A DNA stretch of 64,000 nt from the NCBI GenBank assembly GCA_035456465.1, contig DATIDD010000001.1, forward strand, positions 1-64,000, written 5' to 3'. Origin of the DNA: DATHTC01 sp035456465. GTDB lineage: Bacteria; Actinomycetota; Thermoleophilia; Gaiellales; Gaiellaceae. A program made the translations under genes and the position numbers. Positions 1 to 7,062 of the stretch are shown piece by piece (the stretch's first letter is position 1; each line of letters opens with the position of its first letter). A model generated the notes under the pieces. It saw nothing but the letters and a program-made list of their open reading frames with translations. It was not told the DNA's origin and did no database searches.

Positions 1-156
1 GAGGAGCTGCTCGACGAGATCGGGATCCCGCTCACGCCGGTCCGGCTCAAGTGCGCGATCCTCGGCCTCGGCGTCCTCAAGGTGGCGCTGCACAAGTCGA
101 AGGGGACGCCGCTGCCGGACGAGTGGACGCAGGGCGACGACCTCACGATCGCGTGA
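1..156 (+). CDS. SufU/NifU-like Fe-S cluster scaffold protein, C-terminal part
   Basis: Only the last 51 codons are in the window. The visible tail contains VRLKCAILGLGVLKVAL, which resembles the C-terminal region of SufU-type scaffold proteins, where a late conserved Cys (here in RLKCAIL) is one of the cluster or zinc ligands. SufU receives sulfur from the SufS desulfurase and serves the SUF Fe-S assembly pathway in the cytoplasm. The stop codon overlaps the GTG start of the Rieske-type ferredoxin that follows (GTGA), and such a ferredoxin is a usual neighbour of suf genes in Gram-positive bacteria. The upstream part, with the other two Cys ligands, is outside the window, so the call rests on the tail and the context. 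Confidence 0.6.
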   Translation, partial: EELLDEIGIPLTPVRLKCAILGLGVLKVALHKSKGTPLPDEWTQGDDLTIA

Positions 157-461
157 CGGTCGACGTCTGTCCGGTGGCCGAGCTGCCGCCGGGACACGTG
201 AAGATCGTCTGGTCGGGGCCGCTGGCGATCGGCGTCTACAACTGCGGCGGGAGCTACTACGCGCTCGAGGACCGCTGCTCCCACGACGACGGGCCGCTCG
301 TCGAGGGCGACTGGGAGCCCGACGAGGCGGTCGCGGTCTGTCCGCGCCACGGTGCCCGGTTCGACATCCGCACGGGCCGCCCCCTGTCCCTGCCAGCCTA
401 CGAGCCGGTCGAGACGTTTCCCGTGCGCGTCGAGGACGGGATGGTCGTCGTCACGGTCTAG
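153..461 (+). CDS. Rieske-type [2Fe-2S] ferredoxin (non-haem iron oxygenase ferredoxin family)
   Basis: A 102-residue soluble protein that is almost entirely one Rieske domain. The cluster ligands are visible as C42-S-H44 and C63-P-R-H66, followed by GARFD, the usual spacing for ferredoxin-type Rieske proteins. It should carry one [2Fe-2S] cluster and pass single electrons in the cytoplasm. The start is the GTG that overlaps the previous stop codon; the longer in-frame reading begins inside the upstream gene and is rejected. Because it is translationally coupled to a SufU-like gene it probably belongs to a suf operon, where ferredoxins of this type are common but of poorly defined partner. 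Confidence 0.88.
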   Translation: MTVDVCPVAELPPGHVKIVWSGPLAIGVYNCGGSYYALEDRCSHDDGPLVEGDWEPDEAVAVCPRHGARFDIRTGRPLSLPAYEPVETFPVRVEDGMVVVTV

Positions 462-508
462 CCGGTGCGCCCGCGGCGGCGCCCGACCGGCAAGCGCGTC
501 GGGCGCGG

Positions 509-865
509 CTAGGAGAGCTTCGCCCGGATCTTCCGGGCCGTCGTGTCGGGATCGTCGACCGTGAGCGTGACGCGCCGGTAGCGCCACCCGTCGCAGTCGA
601 TCACGACGGTGCGGTCGCGGTCGTCGACGTCGAAGAACTCCCAGCTGCCGCCGAGGCGGAAGCGGCCCTTGCGCGTCTCGCCGAACGGGCCCGTGTTGAC
701 GCCGACCCGCCAGGTGAAGGACCCGGGCAGCGAGGCGGTGCCGACCGAGACGCCGCGAATCTGCGCGTACGGGATCCGCAGCTCGTCGGCGAGCACGGCC
801 AGGCGGGAGAGCCCGGTATAGCGGAGGACCACGGCGTCGTCGGTGAGGTCGATGCGGCGCGCCAT
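509..865 (-). CDS. Small PH-domain-like protein of unknown function
   Basis: A 118-residue protein with no signal peptide or membrane segment. Alternating beta-strand pattern (VVLRYTG, LRIPYAQIRGVSVG, WRVGVNTG, RTVVIDCDGWRYRRVTLTV) followed by a C-terminal helix (DTTARKIRAKL) resembles the bacterial PH-like fold (bPH/YdbT-like families), in which a strand pair reads I-P-Y-x-x-I-x-x-V. Function cannot be assigned. It is transcribed divergently from the methyltransferase at 879, and a -10 box (TAGAAT on the minus strand, 874-879) lies 8 nt before its ATG, so it is probably translated from a leaderless mRNA. Fold assignment is inference from pattern only. Confidence 0.6.
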   Translation of the reverse strand: MARRIDLTDDAVVLRYTGLSRLAVLADELRIPYAQIRGVSVGTASLPGSFTWRVGVNTGPFGETRKGRFRLGGSWEFFDVDDRDRTVVIDCDGWRYRRVTLTVDDPDTTARKIRAKLS

Positions 866-873
866 CGGCCTGG

Positions 874-883
874 ATTCTATGGT
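874..883. promoter_or_regulatory. Overlapping divergent -10 boxes
   Basis: Minus strand: TAGAAT at 879-874, 8 nt before the ATG at 865. Plus strand: TATGGT at 878-883, 7 nt before a GTG at 891 in the methyltransferase frame. The two boxes share bases 878-879, so RNA polymerase could occupy only one at a time. If the plus-strand box is real, the methyltransferase begins at GTG 891 rather than ATG 879, because the ATG lies inside the box. Confidence 0.4.
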
Positions 884-1484
884 TCGGCGCGTGCTCGACG
901 ACCGGGTACGCGCCGTGCTGGAGCGGCTCGAGCGGGAGGACGCCGCGGAGCGGGCCGCGGGCCTGCCGCAATCCCGGCGCGCGCGCCAGGTCGCGCGGAC
1001 GACCGGGCAGTTCCTGTTCGCGCTGGTGGCGCCGCAGACGGACTGCGAGGTCCTGGAGCTGGGGGGCTCGCGCGGCTACTCGTCGATCTGGCTCGCGGCC
1101 GGCGTCCGCCTCCTCGGCGGCCGCGTGCTCTCGCTGGAGGTCGATCCCGGGAAGTGCGAGGCGTGGCGGCGCAACGTCGCGGAGGCCGGGCTCGAGGAGT
1201 GGGCCGACCTGCTCGAGGGCGACGCGCTCGCCGCGTTGCCCACGATCGGCGACGTGTTCGACGTCGTCTTCATCGACGCGGAGAAGGAGGACTACGAGCG
1301 GCTGTTCGGACTCGCCCGGGAGAAGCTCGAGCCGGGGGCGCTCGTCGTCGCCGACAACGTCCTCTCGCACGTCGAGTCCCTCGGGCCGTACTCGCGCGCG
1401 CGGCAGGAGGATCCCACCCTCGTCAGCGTGACCGTCCCGCTCGACCGTGGCCTCGAGCTCACGACGATTCTCCGACAAGCGTGA
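879..1484 (+). CDS. SAM-dependent O-methyltransferase (class I, COMT/family 3 type)
   Basis: About 201 residues (197 if the GTG at 891 is used). It has a Rossmann-type methyltransferase core: VLELGGSRGYSSIWLA is motif I for SAM binding, VLSLEVDPGKCEAW is the strand ending in the ribose-binding acidic residue, FDVVFIDAEKEDY carries the metal-binding aspartate region seen in catechol-type O-methyltransferases, and LVVADNVL follows with the second metal-site residues (DN). The family methylates hydroxyls of small aromatic or glycosyl substrates with divalent metal; the substrate here is unknown. It stands alone, divergent from the PH-like gene, and is followed by the orphan RNA unit. Confidence 0.82.
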   Translation: MVRRVLDDRVRAVLERLEREDAAERAAGLPQSRRARQVARTTGQFLFALVAPQTDCEVLELGGSRGYSSIWLAAGVRLLGGRVLSLEVDPGKCEAWRRNVAEAGLEEWADLLEGDALAALPTIGDVFDVVFIDAEKEDYERLFGLAREKLEPGALVVADNVLSHVESLGPYSRARQEDPTLVSVTVPLDRGLELTTILRQA

Positions 1485-1531
1485 GCGAACCCGGGTGCCC
1501 CGGGGACACCTCCTTCTGCCGGAACCGACCC

Positions 1532-1559
1532 TTGTGACGACCTCCCGGTTCGCTATCCT
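1532..1559 (+). promoter_or_regulatory. Sigma-70-like promoter for the orphan RNA/micro-ORF unit
   Basis: TTGTGA at 1532-1537 and TATCCT at 1554-1559 with a 16-nt spacer. It lies 48 nt after the methyltransferase stop and points away from it, toward a stretch with no conventional gene. Predicted transcription start is near 1566. Confidence 0.5.
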
Positions 1560-1592
1560 GCGCGCTACCGCGGAAAGGAGGTGGTCCCGGCA

Positions 1593-1634
1593 GTGGAGAT
1601 TTCCAGTACGGGCAGTGGAGGTACCAGCGGGTAG
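1593..1634 (+). CDS. Possible 13-residue micro-ORF behind a hyper-extended Shine-Dalgarno
   Basis: GTG start and TAG stop; the peptide reads MEISSTGSGGTSG. The extended Shine-Dalgarno at 1574-1587 precedes it. The 10-nt string GGCAGTGGAG occurs twice, at 1589-1598 and 1611-1620, once covering the start codon. The ORF sits inside the loop of the 1580-1655 helix, so ribosome binding and folding would compete. Another frame across 1574-1710 is open for over 40 codons but has no start codon at its beginning. Too short to judge by composition. Confidence 0.35.
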   Translation: MEISSTGSGGTSG

Positions 1635-1753
1635 AGGCGTGTCCCCGGGACCACCGGGAATCGCCTAGCCAGCGTGGGGGACTCGCGTTTTCGCGCCGCC
1701 GGTCGTAGACCGGCCCGGAAGCGCCTCTACCAATCCACCGCTGGTCACCGGAT

Positions 1754-1780
1754 CGAAGGGCCGCCTCGTGCGGCCCTTCG
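1754..1780. terminator. Hairpin terminator, probably bidirectional
   Basis: CGAAGGGCCGC (1754-1764), loop CTCGT, GCGGCCCTTCG (1770-1780): 11 perfect base pairs, then GCTCTCTT. It separates the orphan unit from the convergent SDR gene ending at 1787. Confidence 0.65.
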
Positions 1781-1786
1781 GCTCTC

Positions 1787-2710
1787 TTACGATCGCGACC
1801 GGCGCGATCCCGCCGCGACCCGGCGCAGCTGCTCGTCGAGCGGCGTCAGCGGCACACCGAAGGTCTCGACGAGCGGGCGCACGTCGCCGGTGTTGTCGCC
1901 GCCCTCGAGCATCAGCAGCTCGTTGCGGGTGACGGGCGGCTTCGGCAGCCGCTCCAGCAGCGGCGCCTGCGCGCGCATCAGCGCCATCGGGACGTGAACC
2001 GACGGCCGCCGGATCCCGAGCGCGCGCTTCAGCCGCCGCCAGAGCTCGTTCCAGTCGACGGCGTCAGGACCGGCGACGTCGATGGTGCGGTCCGCCGCCG
2101 CCGGCTCGTCGAGGGCGCGCACGATGATCTCGGTCTCGTCGTCGATCCAGATCGGCTGGATGCGCTGCGTGCCGCTGCCGACGATCGGCGTCACCGGCGT
2201 CAGGCGCGCGAGGCGCACGAACAGCGGGAAGGCGCCGCCGTCGGGCGAGGTGACGAAGCTCGGCCGCAGGATCACGTGCTCGAGGCCGGACGCGGCGACG
2301 GCCTCTTCCGCGTCCGCCTTCCCGCGGAAGTAGGGGATCGTCGCGCGGGAATGCTCGTTGAGGCCGAGCGCGCTGACGTAGACGAACCGGCGAACGCCGG
2401 CCCCGCGCGCCGCGTCGACGGCGTGCCGCGTGCCGCCCGCGATCACGCGGTCGAAGTCCTCCGGCCGCCCCTGCAGGATCGCGACGAGGTGAACCACGGC
2501 GTCGACGCCGGCGAACGCGTCGCGCAGCGTCTCCGGGCGCGTGACGTCGCCCTCCACGACCTCTGCGCCCTCGAGCCCCTCGGCGCGTCGCGCGTCGCGC
2601 ACGAGGGCGCGCACCGGGCGCCCGTGTGCCCGGAGCGCGCGCACGAGGTGGCTTCCGACGAAGCCGGCGGCGCCGGTGACGAGGACGGGCCGAGGGGGCT
2701 GCTCGCTCAT
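1787..2710 (-). CDS. Atypical SDR-family NAD(P)-binding protein (NDUFA9-like)
   Basis: 307 residues. The N-terminus VLVTGAAGFVGSHLVRAL is the glycine-rich dinucleotide-binding motif of extended or atypical short-chain dehydrogenases (TGxxGxxG). VYVSALG and the following tyrosine region (YFRGKADAEEAV) occupy the place of the catalytic YxxxK, with Y and K spaced as in YFRGK. The protein resembles the NDUFA9/YfcH-like group that binds NAD(P) and often acts as a complex I accessory or quinone-linked protein rather than a classical dehydrogenase; the substrate is unknown. It follows dcd by 11 nt on the same strand. A TAAACT box on the minus strand (2724-2719), overlapping the dcd stop codon, is 8 nt before the ATG, so it may also have its own leaderless promoter. 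Confidence 0.75.
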   Translation of the reverse strand: MSEQPPRPVLVTGAAGFVGSHLVRALRAHGRPVRALVRDARRAEGLEGAEVVEGDVTRPETLRDAFAGVDAVVHLVAILQGRPEDFDRVIAGGTRHAVDAARGAGVRRFVYVSALGLNEHSRATIPYFRGKADAEEAVAASGLEHVILRPSFVTSPDGGAFPLFVRLARLTPVTPIVGSGTQRIQPIWIDDETEIIVRALDEPAAADRTIDVAGPDAVDWNELWRRLKRALGIRRPSVHVPMALMRAQAPLLERLPKPPVTRNELLMLEGGDNTGDVRPLVETFGVPLTPLDEQLRRVAAGSRRSRS

Positions 2711-2721
2711 CGCGTCGAAGT

Positions 2722-3285
2722 TTAGTCGAAGTTCTTCCAGTACCGCGACGGCACCGGCCCGACCTGGTCCTGGTACTTCGAGCCGAGGTCGCCCGAGCCG
2801 TACGGGTGCTCTGCCGGCTCGGTCAGCTGGACGAACGAGACCTGGCCGATCTTCATTCCGGCGTAGATCGTGATCGGCAGGTTCGAGACGTTCGACAGCT
2901 CGAGCGTCACCTGGCCGTTCCAGCCGGGATCGATGAAGCCCGCGGTCGAGTGGATCAGCAGTCCGAGCCTCCCCAGGGAGCTCTTCCCCTCGAGCCGCGC
3001 GACCAGGTCGTCCGGCAGCCGCACGCGCTCGAGCGTCGTGCCCAGCACGAACTCGCCCGGGTGGAGGATGAACGGCGTGTCGCCCTCGACGGAGACCAGC
3101 TCCGTCAGCTCCTCCTGCGGCAGCTTCACGTCGATGTACGGGTAGCGGGCGTTGTGGAAGACGCGGAAGTGCCGGTCGACGCGCACGTCGACGCTCGACG
3201 GCTGGACGAGCGACTCGTCGAGGGGGTCGATCTCGATCCTGCCTTCCGCGAGCAGGCGCTTGATCGTCCGGTCGGAGAGGACCAC
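2722..3285 (-). CDS. dcd: dCTP deaminase
   Basis: 187 residues, the normal family length. It converts dCTP to dUTP and so feeds dTMP synthesis; some actinobacterial homologues also hydrolyse dUTP to dUMP in the same enzyme. Family hallmarks are LSDRTIKRLLAEGRI at the N-terminus, QPSSVDVRV, the nucleotide-binding EGKSSLGRLGLLIHSTAGF, and PGWNGQVTLELSN. The C-terminus GSKYQDQVGPVPSRYW is also typical. I chose the GTG at 3285 because the family begins with (M)VLSDRTI; a longer frame upstream is antisense to the neighbouring hydrolase. No Shine-Dalgarno is visible before the start. It is divergent from the DUF4015 gene and probably co-transcribed with the SDR gene. Confidence 0.94.
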   Translation of the reverse strand: MVLSDRTIKRLLAEGRIEIDPLDESLVQPSSVDVRVDRHFRVFHNARYPYIDVKLPQEELTELVSVEGDTPFILHPGEFVLGTTLERVRLPDDLVARLEGKSSLGRLGLLIHSTAGFIDPGWNGQVTLELSNVSNLPITIYAGMKIGQVSFVQLTEPAEHPYGSGDLGSKYQDQVGPVPSRYWKNFD

Positions 3286-3366
3286 GGCGCGATTCTGACA
3301 GCGCCCCGGCGGGCGGGCGACGCGCGGCACCTCCGCGCGACCTGCGCTAGGGTCCGCCCTCCGCTG

Positions 3367-4572
3367 ATGGTGCTCGAGCCCGTCGATCCCAACCAGCTGT
3401 TCCGCGAGCGTCGGCGACACCTGCGGCGCCGGAGGCGGAGGCGGCGGCTGGTGCTGATCGGGGCGACGCTCGGGCTCGCGCTCGGGACGTCCGTCGTCGT
3501 CTGGGCGCGGGGCGACGGCGGAGCGGCGGCCGGCGCAGAGAACGCGGCGGCGACGAGACCCGCACCGGCGGCAAAGGCGAGGCCGAACCCGCTCGTGCCG
3601 CGGCCGGCGCCGCAGTCGATCCGCGGCGTGCACGTGACGATGGCGCTCGCGTCGATCCCCGGAAAGCTCGAGGAGTACCTCGCGCTGCCCGGCCTGAACA
3701 CGCTTCAGCTCGACATCAAGGACGAGAACGGCGAGGTCGGGTTCGTGCCGTCCGCGGTCCCGTTCGCGAGCCGGATCGGCGCGGCGAGGCGCTACTACAA
3801 GCCGCGCCAGGTCGCGCTCCTCGCCCGCCGTCACGGCGTCTACCTCGTGGGGCGCATCGTCTGCTTCGAGGATCCGGTGCTGTCGCGCGCGCGACCGCAG
3901 CTGGCGGTGCAGCGGACGGACGGATCGCGCTGGGTGAACCACGCCGGGCTCGGCTGGGCCGACCCGTACAGCCGGGACGTCTGGCGCTACCTCGGCGACC
4001 TCGCCGTCGCCTCCGCGAAGCTCGGCTTCGACGAGATCCAGCTCGACTACGTCCGCTTCCCGACGGACGGCGACGTCGAGGCGATCCGGTACCCGTCGCA
4101 GACGTCGACGCCTCCCGGCTGGGTGATCGCGGAGTTCGTCCACTACGTGTCGAAGCGGCTGAAGCCGCTCGGGGCGCGCGTGTCGGCCGACGTCTTCGGC
4201 CTCTCGGCCACGCGGGACCTCGGAATCGGGCAGATCCCGCGCCGCATCTCGCGCTACCTCGACGCGATCTACCCGATGGTCTACCCGTCCCACTACGGCC
4301 CCGGCGAGTACGGGCTCGACGACCCGAACGCGGCGCCCGGCCCGACCGTCGCCGCGGCGCTCGGCGACTTCAACCGCGCGCTCGAGGGCCGGCGGACGAA
4401 GCTCGTCCCCTGGTTGCAGGACTTCTCGTACGGCCGCACCTACACGGCCGCCGAGGTGAAGGAGCAGATCGACGCCGCCGCGGCCACCGGAGCCGACGGG
4501 TTCCTGCTCTGGAACGCCGCCGGCGTGTACACGGACGACGTCCTCACGTACGAGCCGATCGTCGCCGAGTGA
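3367..4572 (+). CDS. Membrane-anchored putative glycoside hydrolase (DUF4015 family)
   Basis: 401 residues. A very basic N-terminus (RERRRHLRRRRRRRR) precedes one membrane segment at about residues 28-47 (LVLIGATLGLALGTSVVVW), then a low-complexity Ala/Pro linker and a TIM-barrel-like domain from about residue 80. Characteristic DUF4015 strings are LNTLQLDIKDENG, YLVGRIVCFEDPVLS and GFDEIQLDYVRFPTDG, with acidic residues at the barrel strand ends. The domain should face the outside. Substrate unknown; the family is predicted to act on carbohydrates. Its stop overlaps the next gene by 4 nt (GTGA), so the two are coupled. A TAGGGT box lies 13 nt before the ATG. Confidence 0.85.
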   Translation: MVLEPVDPNQLFRERRRHLRRRRRRRRLVLIGATLGLALGTSVVVWARGDGGAAAGAENAAATRPAPAAKARPNPLVPRPAPQSIRGVHVTMALASIPGKLEEYLALPGLNTLQLDIKDENGEVGFVPSAVPFASRIGAARRYYKPRQVALLARRHGVYLVGRIVCFEDPVLSRARPQLAVQRTDGSRWVNHAGLGWADPYSRDVWRYLGDLAVASAKLGFDEIQLDYVRFPTDGDVEAIRYPSQTSTPPGWVIAEFVHYVSKRLKPLGARVSADVFGLSATRDLGIGQIPRRISRYLDAIYPMVYPSHYGPGEYGLDDPNAAPGPTVAAALGDFNRALEGRRTKLVPWLQDFSYGRTYTAAEVKEQIDAAAATGADGFLLWNAAGVYTDDVLTYEPIVAE

Positions 4573-5573
4573 GCGCGCTCGCCGCGCTCGTCGCGGCGGC
4601 CTCGACGCTCGCCGCCACGCCGGCTCCCGCCGCGGCGACGCTGCGTCCCGCGCCCGCGATCCACGTTCCCGCGGGCTGGCGCGCGGAGGTCTACGCCACG
4701 GGGCTCCGGCACCCGACGGCCTTGGCCTGGGGGCCGGGCCGGGTGCTCTACGCGACGCAGGACACGGGCTCCGTCGTGGCCGTCGGCCGCGGGTCGGCGA
4801 GACCGCGGGTCGTCGCCCGCGGTCTCCGGACGCCGCTCGGGCTCGCCTGGAGCGGCCGCGTCGCGTACGTCTCGGCGCAGGGGACGCTGTGGCGCCTCCG
4901 CCTCGCCGGCAAGGCGCTGACCGGCCGGCGCGCGCTCGTCTCCAGGCTGCCGTTCGGCCGGCACCAGCAGGACAACGTCGTGCTCGGCCGGGACGGCCGG
5001 CTCTATCTCGGCTCCGGCTCGACCTGCGACGCGTGCGCGGAGTCCGACCCCCGCAGCGCCGCGATCCTCTCCGTGCGGCCCGACGGCCGCGGCCTCCGGG
5101 TCGAGGCGCGAGGGCTGCGCAATCCGTACGGGCTCGCCGTGGAGCCGCGGACGGGGCGGCTCTTCGTCGCCGTCAACAACCGCGACGACCTGGGCGACTC
5201 GGAGCCGGCCGAGAGCGTCGTCGTGCTCCGTCGCGGCGCCGACTACGGCTGGCCGGGATGCTGGCCGAGCTGGGCCGGGCGGCGGCTGGTCGGCTCGTGC
5301 GCGGGCGTGGCGAAGCCGCTCGCCTACCTCGAGCCACATTCGTCCGCCAACGGGATCGCGTTCCTCGGCGGCTCGCTCTACGTCGCCGAGTGGGGCCAGT
5401 ACCTCTCGAACCGGTGGGGCCGGAAGGTCGTGCGCGTCGACCCGCAGACCGGCCGTGCCCGCGCGTTCGCCGACGGCTTCGACCACCCGCTGGCGCTCGC
5501 GGCCGACGGCGTCTCGGCGCTCCTCGTCGCCGACTGGGGACGAGGCGTCGTCTACCGCCTCGCGCGCCGCTGA
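4569..5573 (+). CDS. Secreted glucose/sorbosone dehydrogenase-like beta-propeller
   Basis: 334 residues. It starts with a signal-peptide-like stretch (ALAALVAAASTLAATPAPAAA). The rest shows six-bladed propeller repeats typical of the PQQ-dependent sugar dehydrogenase (GSDH) family: GWRAEVYATGLRHPTALAWG, FGRHQQDNVVLGRDGRLYLGSGS, GLRNPYGLAVEP, DYGWPGCWPSW, SANGIAFLGGSLYVAEWG. Such proteins oxidise sugars outside the membrane with PQQ, though many members are uncharacterised. Two cysteine pairs (CDAC and C...C in the WPGCWP to GSCAG stretch) could form disulfides. GTG start at the 4-nt overlap with the DUF4015 gene, suggesting a joint role in extracellular carbohydrate metabolism. Confidence 0.82.
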   Translation: MSALAALVAAASTLAATPAPAAATLRPAPAIHVPAGWRAEVYATGLRHPTALAWGPGRVLYATQDTGSVVAVGRGSARPRVVARGLRTPLGLAWSGRVAYVSAQGTLWRLRLAGKALTGRRALVSRLPFGRHQQDNVVLGRDGRLYLGSGSTCDACAESDPRSAAILSVRPDGRGLRVEARGLRNPYGLAVEPRTGRLFVAVNNRDDLGDSEPAESVVVLRRGADYGWPGCWPSWAGRRLVGSCAGVAKPLAYLEPHSSANGIAFLGGSLYVAEWGQYLSNRWGRKVVRVDPQTGRARAFADGFDHPLALAADGVSALLVADWGRGVVYRLARR

Positions 5574-5601
5574 GCGCGTCCGACCCGACAGCCGCGTCAG
5601 C

Positions 5602-5607
5602 TATCGT
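5602..5607 (+). promoter_or_regulatory. -10 box of a probable leaderless promoter
   Basis: TATCGT, 7 nt before the ATG at 5615. No Shine-Dalgarno precedes that ATG. Confidence 0.45.
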
Positions 5608-5614
5608 CGCCGCG

Positions 5615-6943
5615 ATGGCCACGACACGGACGATCGAGCTGCGGACGGACGTGCCGGGGCCGCGCTCGGAGGAGATCCTCGAGCGGCACCGGCGCGTGGT
5701 CGCGCGGCCGCTCTCGATCTACCTCCCCCTCGTCGTCGAGTCCGCATCCGGCGCGACGCTGACCGACGTCGACGGCAACACCTTCATCGACTTCACGGGC
5801 GGCGTCGGCTGCCTCAACGTCGGCCACGCGAACCCGCGCGTCGTCGCCGCCGCGCAGGAGCAGCTCGAGCGCTTCACCCACACGGACTACACGATCGTCC
5901 CCTACGAGGTCTACGTCACGCTCGCCGAGCGCCTGGTCGCGCTCGCGCCGTTCCGGTCGCCCGCCAAGGCCGCGTTCTTCAACGCCGGCACGGAGGCGGT
6001 CGAGAACGCGGTCAAGTTCGCGCGGGCGTTCACGAAGCGCCCGGCCCTCATCGCCTTCGAGGGCGCCTTCCACGGCCGCACGCTGCTGTCGATGACGCTG
6101 ACGTCCAAGACGCATCCGTACAAGGCGGGGCTCGGGCCGTTCGCGCCGGAGGTCTACCGCGTGCCGTTCGCCTCCGACTACCGCGGCCCCTCGACCCGCG
6201 ACGCGCTCGCGGCGCTGGAACGCGCGTTCACGACGCAGGTGCCGGCCGAGCAGGTCGCGGCGATCGTCGTCGAGCCCGTGCAGGGCGAGGGCGGCTTCGT
6301 CCCCGCGCCGCGCGAGTTCCTCCGCGGGATCCGCCGGCTCTGCGACGAGCACGGGATCGTGCTGGTCGTGGACGAGGTGCAGACGGGCTTCGGGCGCACC
6401 GGCAAGCTGTTCGCCACCGAGTGGTACGGGCTCGAGCCCGACCTGATGACGGTGGCGAAGTCGATCGCGGGCGGGCTGCCGCTGTCGGGCGTGATCGGGA
6501 AGGCCGAGATCATGGACGCCCCCGGCGACTCCGCCGTCGGCGGCACGTTCGTCGGCAACCCCGTCGCCCAGGCGGCCGCGCTCGCCGTCCTCGACGCGTT
6601 CGAGGAGGACGGGCTCCTCGAGCGCGGGGCCGAGGTCGGAGACCGGATCCGCGAGCGCATGCTCGGCTGGCAGGAGCGCCATCCGCGGATCGGAGACGTT
6701 CGCGGCCTCGGGGCGATGCTCGCGATCGAGCTCGTGCGCGATCCCGAGACGAAGGAGCCGGCGCCCGAGCTCGCGACCGCGATCGTCGACGAGGCGCTTT
6801 CGCGCGGGCTGCTGCTGCTCAAGGCCGGCGTCTACGGCAACTGCATCCGCGTGCTCGTCCCGCTCGTGGTCACGGACGGGCAGCTCGACGAGGCGCTCGA
6901 CGCCTGGGAAGCCGCGATCGACGCGGCGCTCGCCGTCCCCTAG
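5615..6943 (+). CDS. gabT: Class III aminotransferase, probably 4-aminobutyrate aminotransferase
   Basis: 442 residues, right for GabT. PLP-dependent fold type I: FNAGTEAVENAVKFAR, IAFEGAFHGRT (aromatic stacking on the cofactor), VVDEVQTGFGRTGKLFA (aspartate to the pyridine nitrogen), and TVAKSIAGGLPLSG with the Schiff-base lysine at K282. GabT moves the amino group of GABA to 2-oxoglutarate, giving succinic semialdehyde. Close relatives use beta-alanine, 5-aminovalerate or acetylornithine; argD is present elsewhere in this window, so an arginine-biosynthetic role is unlikely. ATG 5615 is chosen because of the -10 box 7 nt upstream and because the family begins here. Confidence 0.85.
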   Translation: MATTRTIELRTDVPGPRSEEILERHRRVVARPLSIYLPLVVESASGATLTDVDGNTFIDFTGGVGCLNVGHANPRVVAAAQEQLERFTHTDYTIVPYEVYVTLAERLVALAPFRSPAKAAFFNAGTEAVENAVKFARAFTKRPALIAFEGAFHGRTLLSMTLTSKTHPYKAGLGPFAPEVYRVPFASDYRGPSTRDALAALERAFTTQVPAEQVAAIVVEPVQGEGGFVPAPREFLRGIRRLCDEHGIVLVVDEVQTGFGRTGKLFATEWYGLEPDLMTVAKSIAGGLPLSGVIGKAEIMDAPGDSAVGGTFVGNPVAQAAALAVLDAFEEDGLLERGAEVGDRIRERMLGWQERHPRIGDVRGLGAMLAIELVRDPETKEPAPELATAIVDEALSRGLLLLKAGVYGNCIRVLVPLVVTDGQLDEALDAWEAAIDAALAVP

Positions 6944-6978
6944 CCGGGCGACGACCGGGGCGAGCCGCGGCCTCGATA

Positions 6979-7008
6979 TTGACGACCGGATAGTGCTTCT
7001 TCTACGCT
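6979..7008 (+). promoter_or_regulatory. Sigma-70-like promoter before the secreted protease
   Basis: TTGACG (6979-6984), 18-nt spacer, TACGCT (7003-7008). The mRNA leader of about 48 nt contains a perfect 7-bp hairpin GCGGCTC-GGGT-GAGCCGC (7016-7033) and the Shine-Dalgarno AGGGGAGAGG before ATG 7063. Confidence 0.6.
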
Positions 7009-7062
7009 CCGGGCCGCGGCTCGGGTGAGCCGCCTTTGCAACCAAGGGGAGAGGTAGCTCAC

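Larger units (their letters stand above)
1566..1780 (+). ncRNA. Candidate short structured transcript with its own promoter and terminator
   Basis: This fills the only gap of about 300 nt in the window. Read as RNA it has an 11-bp perfect helix between 1580-1590 (GGTGGTCCCGG) and 1645-1655 (CCGGGACCACC) enclosing a micro-ORF, a CGCG-TTTT-CGCG hairpin near 1684-1695, a 7-bp GCCGGTC/GACCGGC hairpin near 1698-1714, and a terminator hairpin at its end. The stretch AAAGGAGGTGGTCC at 1574-1587 matches the complement of the 16S rRNA 3' tail at 13 of 14 positions, far longer than a normal ribosome site. Whether it works as an sRNA, a micro-protein mRNA or a decoy for the 16S tail cannot be told from one sequence. 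Structure and boundaries are my reading, not a computed fold. Confidence 0.45.

Noticed and set aside
2806..3366. 187-codon N-terminal extension of the DUF4015 hydrolase
   Set aside because: The extension is antisense to dcd; ATG 3367 directly precedes the basic N-terminus and membrane helix.
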